Shown here: positions 6,576 through 14,000 of the stretch, one piece after another
How positions within the stretch are numbered: position 1 is the first letter of the stretch
How the letters are laid out: the number at the start of each line of letters is the position of its first letter
NCBI GenBank assembly: GCA_037446605.1
Contig: JBBIIE010000072.1
Coordinates: 1-15,964 of the forward strand
Source: JANXAZ01 sp037446605
Lineage (GTDB): Bacteria > Pseudomonadota > Alphaproteobacteria > Geminicoccales > Geminicoccaceae
Length of the DNA: 15,964 bases
Reading direction: 5' to 3'
The notes under the pieces: generated by a model
Database searches by the model: none
Told to the model about the DNA's origin: nothing
The model's input: the letters and a program-made list of their open reading frames with translations, nothing else
Translations under genes and position numbers: made by a program

Positions 6576-7550
6576 TCAAGCAGGCGTCCGCTGCCACGCC
6601 AGCCGGCGGGTATCCAGGAAATGGACGCTGCGCGGGGGAGCCGGCGGCGCGGAGGGCGAGAGCTGCACGCCGTCGGCGGCGAGATCGACGATCGCCTGCG
6701 GGTAGACCAGGAGCGCCTCCTTGAGCGCCTCCCGGAACTTCGCCCGGAAGTCGCGCTCCCGGTCGTAGTTGGGCCCGAACGCCTGGTGCAGGCTCTTCCA
6801 CCCGACGCGGGTCGGGCGCTCCAGCGCGTGCAGCCGGTAGGCGAGCCAGAGATAGACGTCGAGGGCCAGGCTCTTGCCGGCGAGCGCCTTGATCGCCGGC
6901 TCGAACAGCACCGCCGGGTGGCGGATCAAGGCCTCGTAGAAGCTCTCCGAGAGCTGGATCAGCTGCGGGAACAGCTCCTGCTGCCGGCCGCCGCTGTCGT
7001 CGGCCGGCAGGAGATTGAACGAGCCGCGGATGATGGTGTCCTGCCAGCGCTCGCGGCCGCTCGGCCCGGAATAGGCGACGGTCACGAGCGAGCGCTCGAT
7101 CCGCACCGCCTGCTCACGGGCGGCGCGATAGCCCTTTCCAGAGGAATCCACACCCATGGCCCGCAGCCAGGCGTGCATCGAGCGGCCGAGCTCGACCCGC
7201 CGCGAGCGGTTCCGGTAGGCCTCGTTCTGCAGGTAGATCATCATCAACCGGCCGGTCGCCCCGTAGGGCACGCCGTAGTAGCGACCCTGCTCGTCCTTGG
7301 TCGGCTGGATCATCAGCGTGGCGCCCTCGCCGTTCGAGCGCTGCCAGGCGAGGTCGGGCTCGGTGCGCCGATGCGGCAGGTAGATCGTGCACAGGATCGA
7401 GTGCAGGTGGGTCGTGGCGGCCGGGTTCTCGGCCTCCTGCACCAGGATGTCGGCGGCGAGCCGGAGCTGCGCCCGCTGCCGCGCGTTGCTCGCCTGCCGC
7501 AGCGCCGCGTCCAGACCTTCGCGCATGATCAGCTCGTGCTCGGCGGCCAT
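6576..7550 (-). CDS. repA: Plasmid replication initiator RepA (RepA_C type)
   Basis: This is a 324-residue protein of the plasmid-encoded RepA family, which binds iterons and opens the origin. Typical blocks are the N-terminal ILCTIYLPHRRTEP followed by WQRSNGEGATLMIQP, then YYGVPYGATGRLMMIYLQNEA, RRVELGRSMHAWLRAMG, and late in the protein SLALDVYLWLAYRLHAL with LHQAFGPNYDRERDFRAKF. The ATG at 7550 is preceded by GGCAGG six bases upstream. The open frame continues upstream to 8030, but that part runs through the iteron array and reads as low-complexity RD/PG-rich peptide, so it is not coding. Iterons and an AT-rich patch lie directly upstream, as expected for an origin. Partition genes (parAB) are not seen in the window. 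The initiator may repress its own promoter through the inverted iteron at 7616-7632. Confidence 0.93.
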   Translation of the reverse strand: MAAEHELIMREGLDAALRQASNARQRAQLRLAADILVQEAENPAATTHLHSILCTIYLPHRRTEPDLAWQRSNGEGATLMIQPTKDEQGRYYGVPYGATGRLMMIYLQNEAYRNRSRRVELGRSMHAWLRAMGVDSSGKGYRAAREQAVRIERSLVTVAYSGPSGRERWQDTIIRGSFNLLPADDSGGRQQELFPQLIQLSESFYEALIRHPAVLFEPAIKALAGKSLALDVYLWLAYRLHALERPTRVGWKSLHQAFGPNYDRERDFRAKFREALKEALLVYPQAIVDLAADGVQLSPSAPPAPPRSVHFLDTRRLAWQRTPA

Positions 7551-7615
7551 CGATACCTGCCGTCGTCCGTTGCCCGTTCGGTCCTGGATAGCAGTGACCG
7601 GCGGCGGATGTCGAT

Positions 7616-7632
7616 TCGGGATTTGGTCGCGC
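7616..7632 (-). promoter_or_regulatory. Inverted iteron at the repA promoter, likely autoregulatory operator
   Basis: On the minus strand this reads GCGCGACCAAATCCCGA, which matches the direct iterons except for the two central bases. It lies in the opposite orientation to the other nine and just downstream of the candidate repA -10 box, that is, at the expected transcription start or early leader. In iteron plasmids, initiator binding at such an operator commonly represses the initiator gene. Confidence 0.6.
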
Positions 7633-7643
7633 TGGAGATCCCG

Positions 7644-7672
7644 ATCATATTTTGTTGGTATCTTTTGACTCC
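7644..7672 (-). promoter_or_regulatory. Candidate repA promoter in the AT-rich patch
   Basis: The minus strand has TATGAT (7644-7649), five of six matches to a sigma-70 -10 box, with a poor -35 candidate GAGTCA (7666-7671) 16 bases upstream. The stretch is by far the most AT-rich in the window, so it could also, or instead, be the DNA-unwinding element of the origin. Confidence 0.4.
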
Positions 7673-7681
7673 TTAGAAGGG

Positions 7682-7938
7682 GCGCGACCAGTTCCCGAAC
7701 CGGGCGCGACCAGTTCCCGAATGGACCGGCGGTGCGCGACCGGATCCCGGGGGAAAAGACGGCCCGGGCGCGACCGGATCCCGGGGGATCGGCGACCCGA
7801 TCCCGGGGGATGGCGCCGGCAGCGCGACCAGATCCCGAACCCGGCGCGACCGGATCCCGGAGGACCGCGACCGGATCCCGGAGGATCGTTCGCAGCCCAG
7901 TGCCAGCCTGACCTCGGGCGGGCGCGACCAGATCCCGG
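7682..7938 (+). repeat. Array of nine 17-bp direct iterons
   Basis: The consensus is GCGCGACCRGWTCCCGR. Copies are at 7682-7698, 7704-7720, 7734-7750, 7768-7784, 7790-7806 (14 of 17 matches), 7822-7838, 7844-7860, 7865-7881 (16 of 17) and 7922-7938. Start-to-start spacings are 22, 30, 34, 22, 32, 22, 21 and 57 bases, so most are near two or three helical turns and would place bound RepA on the same face. The first two copies carry AGTTCCCGA and later ones GGATCCCGG or AGATCCCG. Several are followed by short G-runs. Confidence 0.92.
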
Positions 7939-8067
7939 GGAATGGAATCTTGATCAAAGGATCGTGCCCCGTCGAGGTCGGGCCGTGGGCGGCACGGCGG
8001 CGGCCGCGCGATCGTTACCGGGCCGCACACCTCGGTAGGCTCACGGCCCCCGGTCGGGGGCGTTCCC

Positions 8068-8096
8068 TTGCCTGCCCACCGGAATGTGCATATAGG
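8068..8096 (+). promoter_or_regulatory. Sigma-70-like promoter of the polysaccharide kinase gene
   Basis: TTGCCT (8068-8073) and TATAGG (8091-8096) are separated by exactly 17 bases. Each hexamer matches four of six consensus bases. The -10 is enclosed by an inverted repeat GTGCA (8086-8090) and TGCAC (8099-8103), which could be an operator. A start of transcription near 8103 places the ATG at 8134 about 30 bases downstream. Confidence 0.5.
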
Positions 8097-8133
8097 GTTG
8101 CACGCCGAGGAAGAGCGACGCGAGCCGCAATCG

Positions 8134-10407
8134 ATGCGAGACCTTGCACCAGTTAAGGTTGACGTTCCGTCGAGCTATCCCTCGACGCTCAACAATGGAG
8201 CGGTCGACGTCGTCTCGCTCTTCACGATCCTGTGGCGCCGCAAATGGTTGATCCTCTTGATCACCCTGGTCGGCGCGACGATCGGCTGGGCGTACGGGAA
8301 GAACCGCGTGCCGCTCTACACGGCGAGCGCGCTGATCGTCGTCGATCCGCGCGAGGATCGTGTGCTGAACATCGAGAAGGTGGTCGGGCGGCTGCCGGTC
8401 GACGAGAAGGTCGTCGCCACCGAGATCGGCGTGATCACCTCGAACGCCAACCTGCGCCGCACCGTCGACGAGCTCGGCCTGGTCAACGACCCGGAGTTCA
8501 ACCCCGTCCTCCAGGCACCCAAGGCCGGCTGGCTGCGGATCGATCCGCAACTCCTGATGGAGCGCGTCCTGGCGCTCCTGCCGCGCGACTGGCTCGTGGC
8601 GATCGGCGTCGCGGCCGAGCCGGCGGGCTGGCCACGCGAGACCGAGGTGCCGGCCGAGCCGGTCGAGGACCTCGTCACCGCCGCGCTGAGCGAGCGGCTG
8701 CGCGTGGTCAACGACGGCGTGTCCTACCTCATCTACCTCGAGTTCAGCGCCGAGGAGCCGGCCAAGGCGGCGCAGATCGCCAACCATCTGGCCGAGGTCT
8801 ACATCGACGGCCAGCTGCGCAGCAAGATCGGTGCCACGGGCCGCGCCTCCTCCTTCCTCGACGAGCGGCTGGAGAGCCTGCGCGCGGAGGTCGAGAAGGC
8901 GGAGCGGGCGGTCGCGAGCTTCCGCGCCGAGCAGGGGCTCCTCGATGCGCGCGGCGTCACGTTGAGCGAGCAGGAGCTGAGCGAGCTCAACCGTGAGCTG
9001 ATCGTGGCCCGGGGCGAGCTGGCCGAGCGGCAGGCCAAGCTCAGGCTCGTGCGCGAGCTCCGGGCGAGCGGCCGCGGGCTCGATGCGATCAGCGACATCG
9101 CCGCCTCGCCGGTGATCGTCAACCTGCGCGCCCAGGAGACCGAGCTCACCCGGCTCGAGGCCGAGCTCACGAGCCAGTTCGGACCGCGCCATCCGCGCAT
9201 GGTCCAGCTCGAGCGCGACCGCGCCAACCTGCAGGCCAAGGTGCGGGCCGAGGTCGACCGGCTCGCCACCCAGCTCGAGAACGACGTGCGGGTCGTCCAG
9301 GCGCGGGTCGGGACCATCGAGAGCCAGCTCGCCGGCATCAAGGGACGCTCGGCCAGGGACCGCCAGGCCGAGGTCCGGCTGCGCGAGCTCGAGCGGCAGG
9401 CGGAGGCGGCCCGCCAGCTCTACCAGTCGGTCCTGCAGCGTTCGAAGGAGACCCGCGAGGAGGAGCAGCTGGTCGAGCCCGATGCGCGGATCGTGAGCCG
9501 TGCCACCCCGCCGCTCGCGCCGAGCTCGTTCGGCCCCAAGGTCTATCTCCTGGTCGGGCTCACCGGCTCGCTCCTGATCTCCTCGGCGCTCGCCGTCCTG
9601 CTCGAGGGGCTGGGCAAGGGGCTCCGGAGCGCGCGCGAGGTCGAGCGGCTGACCGGCCTGCCCCTGTTGAGCCTGGTCCCCGAGATCCCCGGGCGGCGGC
9701 GGCACAAGCCGCACCATTACCTGCTCGAGAAGCCCCTCTCGGTCTACGCCGAGGCGGTCGGCGCGGTGTTCGTCGCGCTGATGGCGAGCCCGGCGCGGCC
9801 CGGCGGCGGCAGCGTCGTGCTCGTCACCTCGAGCCTGCCCGAGGAAGGCAAGACCACGCTCGTCGTCTCCCTGGGCACCTTCGCCGCCCGCTCGGGCAAG
9901 CGGGTCCTGCTGGTCGACCTCGACCTCCGGCACCCCTCGGTGCACCGCAACCTCGGCTGGCAGCTGCCGCACGGCGTGGTCGAGGTGCTGCGCGAGGAGT
10001 GCACGCTCGAGGAGGCGATCCAGCCGGACGAGGACACCGGCGTGCACTTCCTCCCGGTCAAGGGGCAGACGGTCAATCCGATCGCGCTCCTGGCGAGCGA
10101 GCGGATGCGCGAGGTCCTGGCCCGTTGCCGGGCGAGCTACGATCTCGTGCTGATCGACACGGCCCCGGTCGCGAGCGTGACGGATGCCCGCATCCTGGCC
10201 CCCCTGGTCGACCAGGTCGTCTATGCGGTGCAGTGGAACAAGACCCCGGCCGCGCTCGTCCAGGACGAGGTGGCGGCCCTGCAGGAGCTGGGTGCCAACC
10301 TCAAGGGCCTGGTCCTGACCCGGGTCGACCTCGACAAGCATACACGCTACGGCTATCACGACCGGACCGGCTACTACAAGAAGAGCCAGAAATACTACCT
10401 CAACTGA
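8134..10407 (+). CDS. Polysaccharide chain-length regulator / tyrosine autokinase (Wzc/ExoP type)
   Basis: This inner-membrane BY-kinase (757 residues) controls length and export of exopolysaccharide. It has an N-terminal Wzz domain with a first membrane helix (WLILLITLVGATIGWAYG, about 35-55), a long periplasmic coiled coil (about 220-440), a GNVR-like block before the second helix (about 470-492), and a cytoplasmic CpsD-like kinase: Walker A PEEGKTT (569-575, K573), Walker A' VDLDLRHP (594-601) and Walker B LVLIDTAP (671-678). The C-terminus carries six tyrosines in 17 residues (739, 741, 747, 748, 754, 755), the autophosphorylation cluster. ATG 8134 is preferred; the in-frame TTG at 8068 coincides with the -35 box, though TTG 8098 or GTG 8086 remain possible. 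The matching outer-membrane export protein is not in the window. Confidence 0.93.
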   Translation: MRDLAPVKVDVPSSYPSTLNNGAVDVVSLFTILWRRKWLILLITLVGATIGWAYGKNRVPLYTASALIVVDPREDRVLNIEKVVGRLPVDEKVVATEIGVITSNANLRRTVDELGLVNDPEFNPVLQAPKAGWLRIDPQLLMERVLALLPRDWLVAIGVAAEPAGWPRETEVPAEPVEDLVTAALSERLRVVNDGVSYLIYLEFSAEEPAKAAQIANHLAEVYIDGQLRSKIGATGRASSFLDERLESLRAEVEKAERAVASFRAEQGLLDARGVTLSEQELSELNRELIVARGELAERQAKLRLVRELRASGRGLDAISDIAASPVIVNLRAQETELTRLEAELTSQFGPRHPRMVQLERDRANLQAKVRAEVDRLATQLENDVRVVQARVGTIESQLAGIKGRSARDRQAEVRLRELERQAEAARQLYQSVLQRSKETREEEQLVEPDARIVSRATPPLAPSSFGPKVYLLVGLTGSLLISSALAVLLEGLGKGLRSAREVERLTGLPLLSLVPEIPGRRRHKPHHYLLEKPLSVYAEAVGAVFVALMASPARPGGGSVVLVTSSLPEEGKTTLVVSLGTFAARSGKRVLLVDLDLRHPSVHRNLGWQLPHGVVEVLREECTLEEAIQPDEDTGVHFLPVKGQTVNPIALLASERMREVLARCRASYDLVLIDTAPVASVTDARILAPLVDQVVYAVQWNKTPAALVQDEVAALQELGANLKGLVLTRVDLDKHTRYGYHDRTGYYKKSQKYYLN

Positions 10408-10444
10408 GCGACGGGGACACGCACCGAGCGACGCAGGGGGAGGC

Positions 10445-11209
10445 GTGCCGCTCCGCAAGCTGATCCGGTCGGCGCAGGTGTTCGTGCCGTTCGCGCAGGA
10501 CGCCCGGTTCGCGGCGCAGCGCCTGTGGCAGCGCTGCAGCGGGCGGCCGGTGGAGCCCGATCTCCTGGCCGTGCGCCGGCTCGGCCTCGGGCCCGACGAT
10601 CTGGTGCTCGACATCGGCGCCAACCGCGGCCTCGTGGTCGAGGCGCTGCTGCGGCTGAGCGGCGGGGCGCGGATCGTGGCCTTCGAGCCCAACCCGCGGC
10701 TCGCGGCGGCGCTCGCCCGGCGCCATCGCGGCGACCGGCGCGTCAGTTGCCGGGCGCTCGCCCTCGGCGAGGCCCCGGGCGAGCTGACCCTCTGGCTGCC
10801 GGTCTACCGCGGCTGGTCGTTCGACGGCCTCGCCTCGCTCGACCCGGAGACCGCCCGCGGCTGGCTCGACGGCGAGCGCCTCTACGGCTTCCGCCCCGAG
10901 CTGCTGCGGCTCGAGCCGCTGCGCTGCGAGGTGGCGCCGCTCGACGCGCTCGACCTCGATCCGGCCTTCGTCAAGCTCGACGTGCAGGGCCACGAGCTGG
11001 CCGTGCTCAAGGGCGGCGAGCGGACCCTGCGACGGGCCCGGCCGATCCTCCTGATCGAGGATCCGGCCGAGGATCGGGAGACCGCCTTCCTCGCGCGCCT
11101 CGACTACGTGGTCGCGGCCTTCGAGCGGGGCCGCTTCGTGGCCGGCCGCTACGGCCGGCTCAACAGCTTCTTCCTGCCGCGCGAGCGCGTGCCCGAGCTG
11201 CTCGGCTGA
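10445..11209 (+). CDS. FkbM-family SAM-dependent methyltransferase
   Basis: The 254-residue product carries the class I methyltransferase motif VLDIGANRG (54-62), the acidic FEPNP (80-84) at the end of strand two, and the FkbM-typical FVKLDVQGHELAVLKGG (about 175-191). FkbM enzymes O-methylate sugars or other hydroxyl groups; here the substrate is probably a residue of the polysaccharide or its lipid-linked precursor, judged by neighbours only. The start is GTG 10445 behind a G-rich Shine-Dalgarno sequence (AGGGGGAGG, 10435-10443), rather close to the codon. It lies 37 bases after the kinase gene on the same strand, so they are likely co-transcribed. No membrane helix or signal peptide is visible. 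Confidence 0.88.
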   Translation: MPLRKLIRSAQVFVPFAQDARFAAQRLWQRCSGRPVEPDLLAVRRLGLGPDDLVLDIGANRGLVVEALLRLSGGARIVAFEPNPRLAAALARRHRGDRRVSCRALALGEAPGELTLWLPVYRGWSFDGLASLDPETARGWLDGERLYGFRPELLRLEPLRCEVAPLDALDLDPAFVKLDVQGHELAVLKGGERTLRRARPILLIEDPAEDRETAFLARLDYVVAAFERGRFVAGRYGRLNSFFLPRERVPELLG

Positions 11210-11216
11210 GCGAATC

Positions 11217-11233
11217 GGCCGCCGGTGGCGGCC
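11217..11233. terminator. Hairpin between convergent genes
   Basis: GGCCGCC (11217-11223), loop GGT, and GGCGGCC (11227-11233) form a perfect 7-bp stem that fills most of the 24-base gap between the stop codons of the methyltransferase gene and the minus-strand polymerase gene. There is no T-run on either side, so it is a weak or factor-assisted bidirectional terminator at best. Confidence 0.5.
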
Positions 11234-12646
11234 TCAGCGGCGCGGGCCGGGTGCCTCCCGCAGGCCGCCCCCCGGATCGGTCGGGCGCGGCCCGGCGACG
11301 GTGTCCGCGGCGGGTGGCGCCAGGCTCAACAGGCCGATCGCCAGGAACAGCTCCCACTGGTAGGCGAGGTCGTCGGAGAGCATCGCCCGGATGAGGAGAA
11401 GGCTGGCGAACAGCATCCAGACGCACAGATAGAGAGGGTCCTCGCGCAGCCGCGCCGGCCGCACCCCCTGTGCCGCCACGAGCAGCAGGAGGACGAACAA
11501 GGCGAGACCCACGAGGCCGGTCTCGGCCAGGATCTCGAGCAGGATGTTGTGCGGATGGGTGCCGGCGACCTCCCCGCCGCCCGGCACGTAGAGGCTCGAG
11601 AAGCTGCCGATGCCGTTGCCGAGGAGGGGGGCCTGCGACCAGAAGGTGAGCGCGCTCGACCAATAGCTCAGCCGCTCGTGGCGCAGGGCCGTTCCCTGGT
11701 GCTGCAGGTAGCTGAGCAGGCTGAGGAACCGGCTGAGCGTCGCGGTCATCTGACCGGTCGCGAGCAGGTAGGCGACATAGGCACCGGCGGCCGTCACCAG
11801 CAGGAAGGCCAGGATCTGGATCCTGGGCACGAGGAGCGCGCCGCGCTCGGCACGCGGGGCGACCACGAGCAGCGGCACGACCAGGCAGACCACGAGGCCG
11901 AGCAGCGGGCCCCGCGCACCGCCGACCAGGAGGAAGGCGCCGAACACGAAGGTGAGGGCCAGACCCAGGAGCTGGCGCGCGCTGCCGGCCGGTGCGGTGA
12001 GCGCGAGCACCAGCGCCACCGCGCTCGCCGAGACCACCGGGTAGGTCCAGGTCAGGTAGTAGCGGGTGAACATGAACGGGCGATAGTAGCGGAACGTCCC
12101 GTGCTCGACGTAGATCCACAGCCCGTTGCCGGCCAGGACCAGCCCGACCACGACGAGGAAGAGGAGGAAGCGGCGGATCCGGGCGCGGTCGCCGGCGAGC
12201 ACCAGCGCCCCCACGATCAGGCAGTAGAGGTTGAAGGTGAGGTTGAAGGCGACGGCGCGCAGCGCCAGGGTGCGCCCCGGGCTCCACAGCATGGTCGTGG
12301 CGAGCCAGCCGAAGAACAGGAGCCCGGCGGCGACCACCACGACCCCCTCGCGGCGCAGCCCCTTCCGCCAGAGGATCCAGGCCGCGAGTGGTGCGCTCGC
12401 CGCCATCAGCGCCACGGTCTCGTCGAACGGCAGGTGCGGCAGGAACGGCTTGACGTTGTTCGAGTAGAGGAACAGGGCGAACAGCGCCTCGAACGACAGG
12501 AGGGTGCCGAGCAGCCGACCGAGGCCGCGGCCGGCGGCCTGCAGGAGCCCCGGGCGTGGCTCGGGCAGGGGCCGGGCGGGGCGGTGGCGCGCCGGCCGAC
12601 CGGCGGGGAGCTCGGTCTCGACCAGGAGCGGGCCGGGTGCTCTCAT
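11234..12646 (-). CDS. Wzy/WaaL-type polysaccharide polymerase or O-antigen ligase
   Basis: This 470-residue protein is very hydrophobic, with about ten or more predicted membrane helices between residues 45 and 445. It has the Wzy_C/WaaL feature of a periplasmic loop with GNGIGSF and THPHNILLEILAETG, where H366-N367 and the later E and G fit the family's HN(x)nE pattern. Such proteins polymerise lipid-linked repeat units (Wzy) or ligate them (WaaL); the exopolysaccharide neighbours favour polymerase. The first 40 residues are Pro/Arg-rich and could be partly untranslated if the true start is later. The start ATG 12646 has only a distant GGAGG. It follows the dehydrogenase gene by 46 bases on the same strand, so they probably form an operon. 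Confidence 0.85.
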   Translation of the reverse strand: MRAPGPLLVETELPAGRPARHRPARPLPEPRPGLLQAAGRGLGRLLGTLLSFEALFALFLYSNNVKPFLPHLPFDETVALMAASAPLAAWILWRKGLRREGVVVVAAGLLFFGWLATTMLWSPGRTLALRAVAFNLTFNLYCLIVGALVLAGDRARIRRFLLFLVVVGLVLAGNGLWIYVEHGTFRYYRPFMFTRYYLTWTYPVVSASAVALVLALTAPAGSARQLLGLALTFVFGAFLLVGGARGPLLGLVVCLVVPLLVVAPRAERGALLVPRIQILAFLLVTAAGAYVAYLLATGQMTATLSRFLSLLSYLQHQGTALRHERLSYWSSALTFWSQAPLLGNGIGSFSSLYVPGGGEVAGTHPHNILLEILAETGLVGLALFVLLLLVAAQGVRPARLREDPLYLCVWMLFASLLLIRAMLSDDLAYQWELFLAIGLLSLAPPAADTVAGPRPTDPGGGLREAPGPRR

Positions 12647-12692
12647 CGGCCGGACCCCCGCCTCCGGCGGGCCGGGCGCGGTGCGCTCGCCC

Positions 12693-14000
12693 TCACGGCA
12701 ACCGCAGCCTCGGGATGTCGACCACCGGCAGGTCGTCGGGCAGCCGGCCGGCCAGTCCCGGGAGTGTCTTGGCGACGACCACGAGCCGGGCGCGGCGGGC
12801 GGCTCCCTCGAGATCCGCGGTCAGCCTGCGGCGCAGGAGCTCGTGGTGGGCGGCGGCGATCGCGAAGTTGGCGCCGCTCAGCCGTTCCGGGTCGAGGTCG
12901 GGGTCGAACACCTCGAGCTCGTAGCCGGCGCGCAGCAGCCGCTCGGCGAGCGCCAGGTTGGGGCTGTCGCGCAGATCGTCGGTCCCGGCCTTGAAGGTCA
13001 GGCCGAGCAGCAGGAGCGGGCCGGGCGGTGGCAGGGTGGCGAGGATCCGCCCGAGGATGAAGTCGACGTGGCGAGCGTTGCTCCGGCGCACCGCGGCGAG
13101 GAGCGGCAGCTCGAGGCCGGCGTCGCGGCCGAACGCCAGGAGCGCCGCCAGGTCCTTGGGCAGGCAGGGCCCGCCATAGGCCCCGCCCGGCCGCAGATAG
13201 GCGGCCGACAGGTTGAGCCTCCGGTCGGCCAGGAACGGCTCGGCCAGGAGCTCGGGCGCCACCCCGGCGGCGAGCGCCACCCGCCCCATCTCGTTGGCGA
13301 AGGCCACCTTGAGGGCATGGAAGCCGTTGTCGAGGAGCTTGACGCTCTCGGCCAAGCGGAACGGCACCTCGAACCACGGCGCGTCGATCCCCTCGTAGAT
13401 CCCGAGCAGACGCCGGGCGGCCCCTCGGACGCGCTCGCCCAGGACGATGCGCGAGGGGCTGCGATGATCGAGCAGGGCGCTGCCCTCGCGCAGGAACTCG
13501 GGGTTGAAGGCGGCCTCGAAGCGTTCCCCGGGAGAGGTTCCCGCCTCGGCCGCGAGCGTCGGGAGGACGAGCCCGTCCATCGTGCCGGGGGCGAGCGTGC
13601 TGCGGATGGCGACGAGCAGGGGCGGCCGGGAGCGGTCGCGGCGACGCAGCCCGCGGCCGAGCTGGCGCAGCACGTCGACGAGCGCCCGATAGTCGAGACG
13701 ACCGTCGCTGCCGGCCGGGGTGCCGACGCACACCAGCGCCAGATCGAGCCGGTCGAGAACCGCCTCGAGCGACGGGCCGGCGCTCACCGAGCCGGCGCGG
13801 ACGGCGCGCCGCAGGAGCTCCTCGACCCCCGGCTCGACGACCGGCGAGCGACCGGCGGCGAGGGCCGCCACCTTGTCCGGGTCGGTGTCGATCCCGTGCA
13901 CCCGGTGCCCGGCCTCGGCCAGGCAGGCGGCGGTCGTCGTGCCCACATGGCCGAGGCCGAGCACGGCGATGCTCAAGCCCGGCCCGACCGAGACGCTCAC
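12693..14000 (-). CDS. UDP-glucose/GDP-mannose 6-dehydrogenase family, AlgD-like
   Basis: This enzyme oxidises a nucleotide sugar to its uronic acid in two NAD-dependent steps. The product shows the NAD motif GLGHVG, SPVVEPGVEELL, VCVGTP, NPEFLREGSA, a substrate-binding lysine in ESVKLLDN, the catalytic cysteine C279 in YGGPCLPKDL, and the C-terminal GLTFKAGTDDLRDSP. Several blocks (SPxVEPG, LNLSxxYxRPG, FKAGTDDLR) resemble GDP-mannose dehydrogenase AlgD more than plain Ugd, but substrate cannot be settled from motifs. GTG 14000 gives 435 residues, like AlgD (436). TTG 13976 is an alternative that starts directly at SIAVLGLG and would leave the inverted repeat outside the gene. The frame stays open to 14198, but that part has no family similarity. 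Confidence 0.9.
   Translation of the reverse strand: MSVSVGPGLSIAVLGLGHVGTTTAACLAEAGHRVHGIDTDPDKVAALAAGRSPVVEPGVEELLRRAVRAGSVSAGPSLEAVLDRLDLALVCVGTPAGSDGRLDYRALVDVLRQLGRGLRRRDRSRPPLLVAIRSTLAPGTMDGLVLPTLAAEAGTSPGERFEAAFNPEFLREGSALLDHRSPSRIVLGERVRGAARRLLGIYEGIDAPWFEVPFRLAESVKLLDNGFHALKVAFANEMGRVALAAGVAPELLAEPFLADRRLNLSAAYLRPGGAYGGPCLPKDLAALLAFGRDAGLELPLLAAVRRSNARHVDFILGRILATLPPPGPLLLLGLTFKAGTDDLRDSPNLALAERLLRAGYELEVFDPDLDPERLSGANFAIAAAHHELLRRRLTADLEGAARRARLVVVAKTLPGLAGRLPDDLPVVDIPRLRLP

Larger units (their letters stand above)
7551..8067. other. Putative replication origin region (gene-free)
   Basis: This stretch of about 500 bases holds no credible gene. From left to right it has the repA leader (7551-7615), an inverted iteron (7616-7632), an unusually AT-rich patch for this genome (about 7644-7679), nine direct iterons (7682-7938), and about 130 bases with no clear signal up to the promoter of the next gene. 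Iterons plus an AT-rich patch next to an initiator gene are the standard make-up of an iteron-controlled origin. I saw no good DnaA box (TTATNCACA) in it. Confidence 0.75.

Noticed and set aside
4536..7676. Very long plus-strand open frame running over bphP, hmuO and repA
   Set aside because: It crosses three well-supported genes on both strands and gives an Arg/Pro/Ala-rich product without family similarity.
7682..7938. CRISPR array
   Set aside because: Repeats are 17 bp with very short uneven gaps rather than uniform unique spacers of 30 bp or so, no cas genes are near, and they lie beside repA as iterons do.
7551..8030. N-terminal extension of RepA to base 8030 in the same frame
   Set aside because: The extra 160 codons read through the iteron array and give low-complexity RD/PG-rich peptide with no family match; a good ribosome site precedes ATG 7550.
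8068..8133. TTG 8068 as start of the tyrosine autokinase
   Set aside because: This codon coincides with the best -35 hexamer of a well-spaced promoter, so it would not be in the transcript; ATG 8134 fits better.
8041..10692. Long minus-strand open frame opposite the tyrosine autokinase
   Set aside because: Shadow frame; the kinase motifs and coiled coil are on the plus strand, and this product has low-complexity composition.
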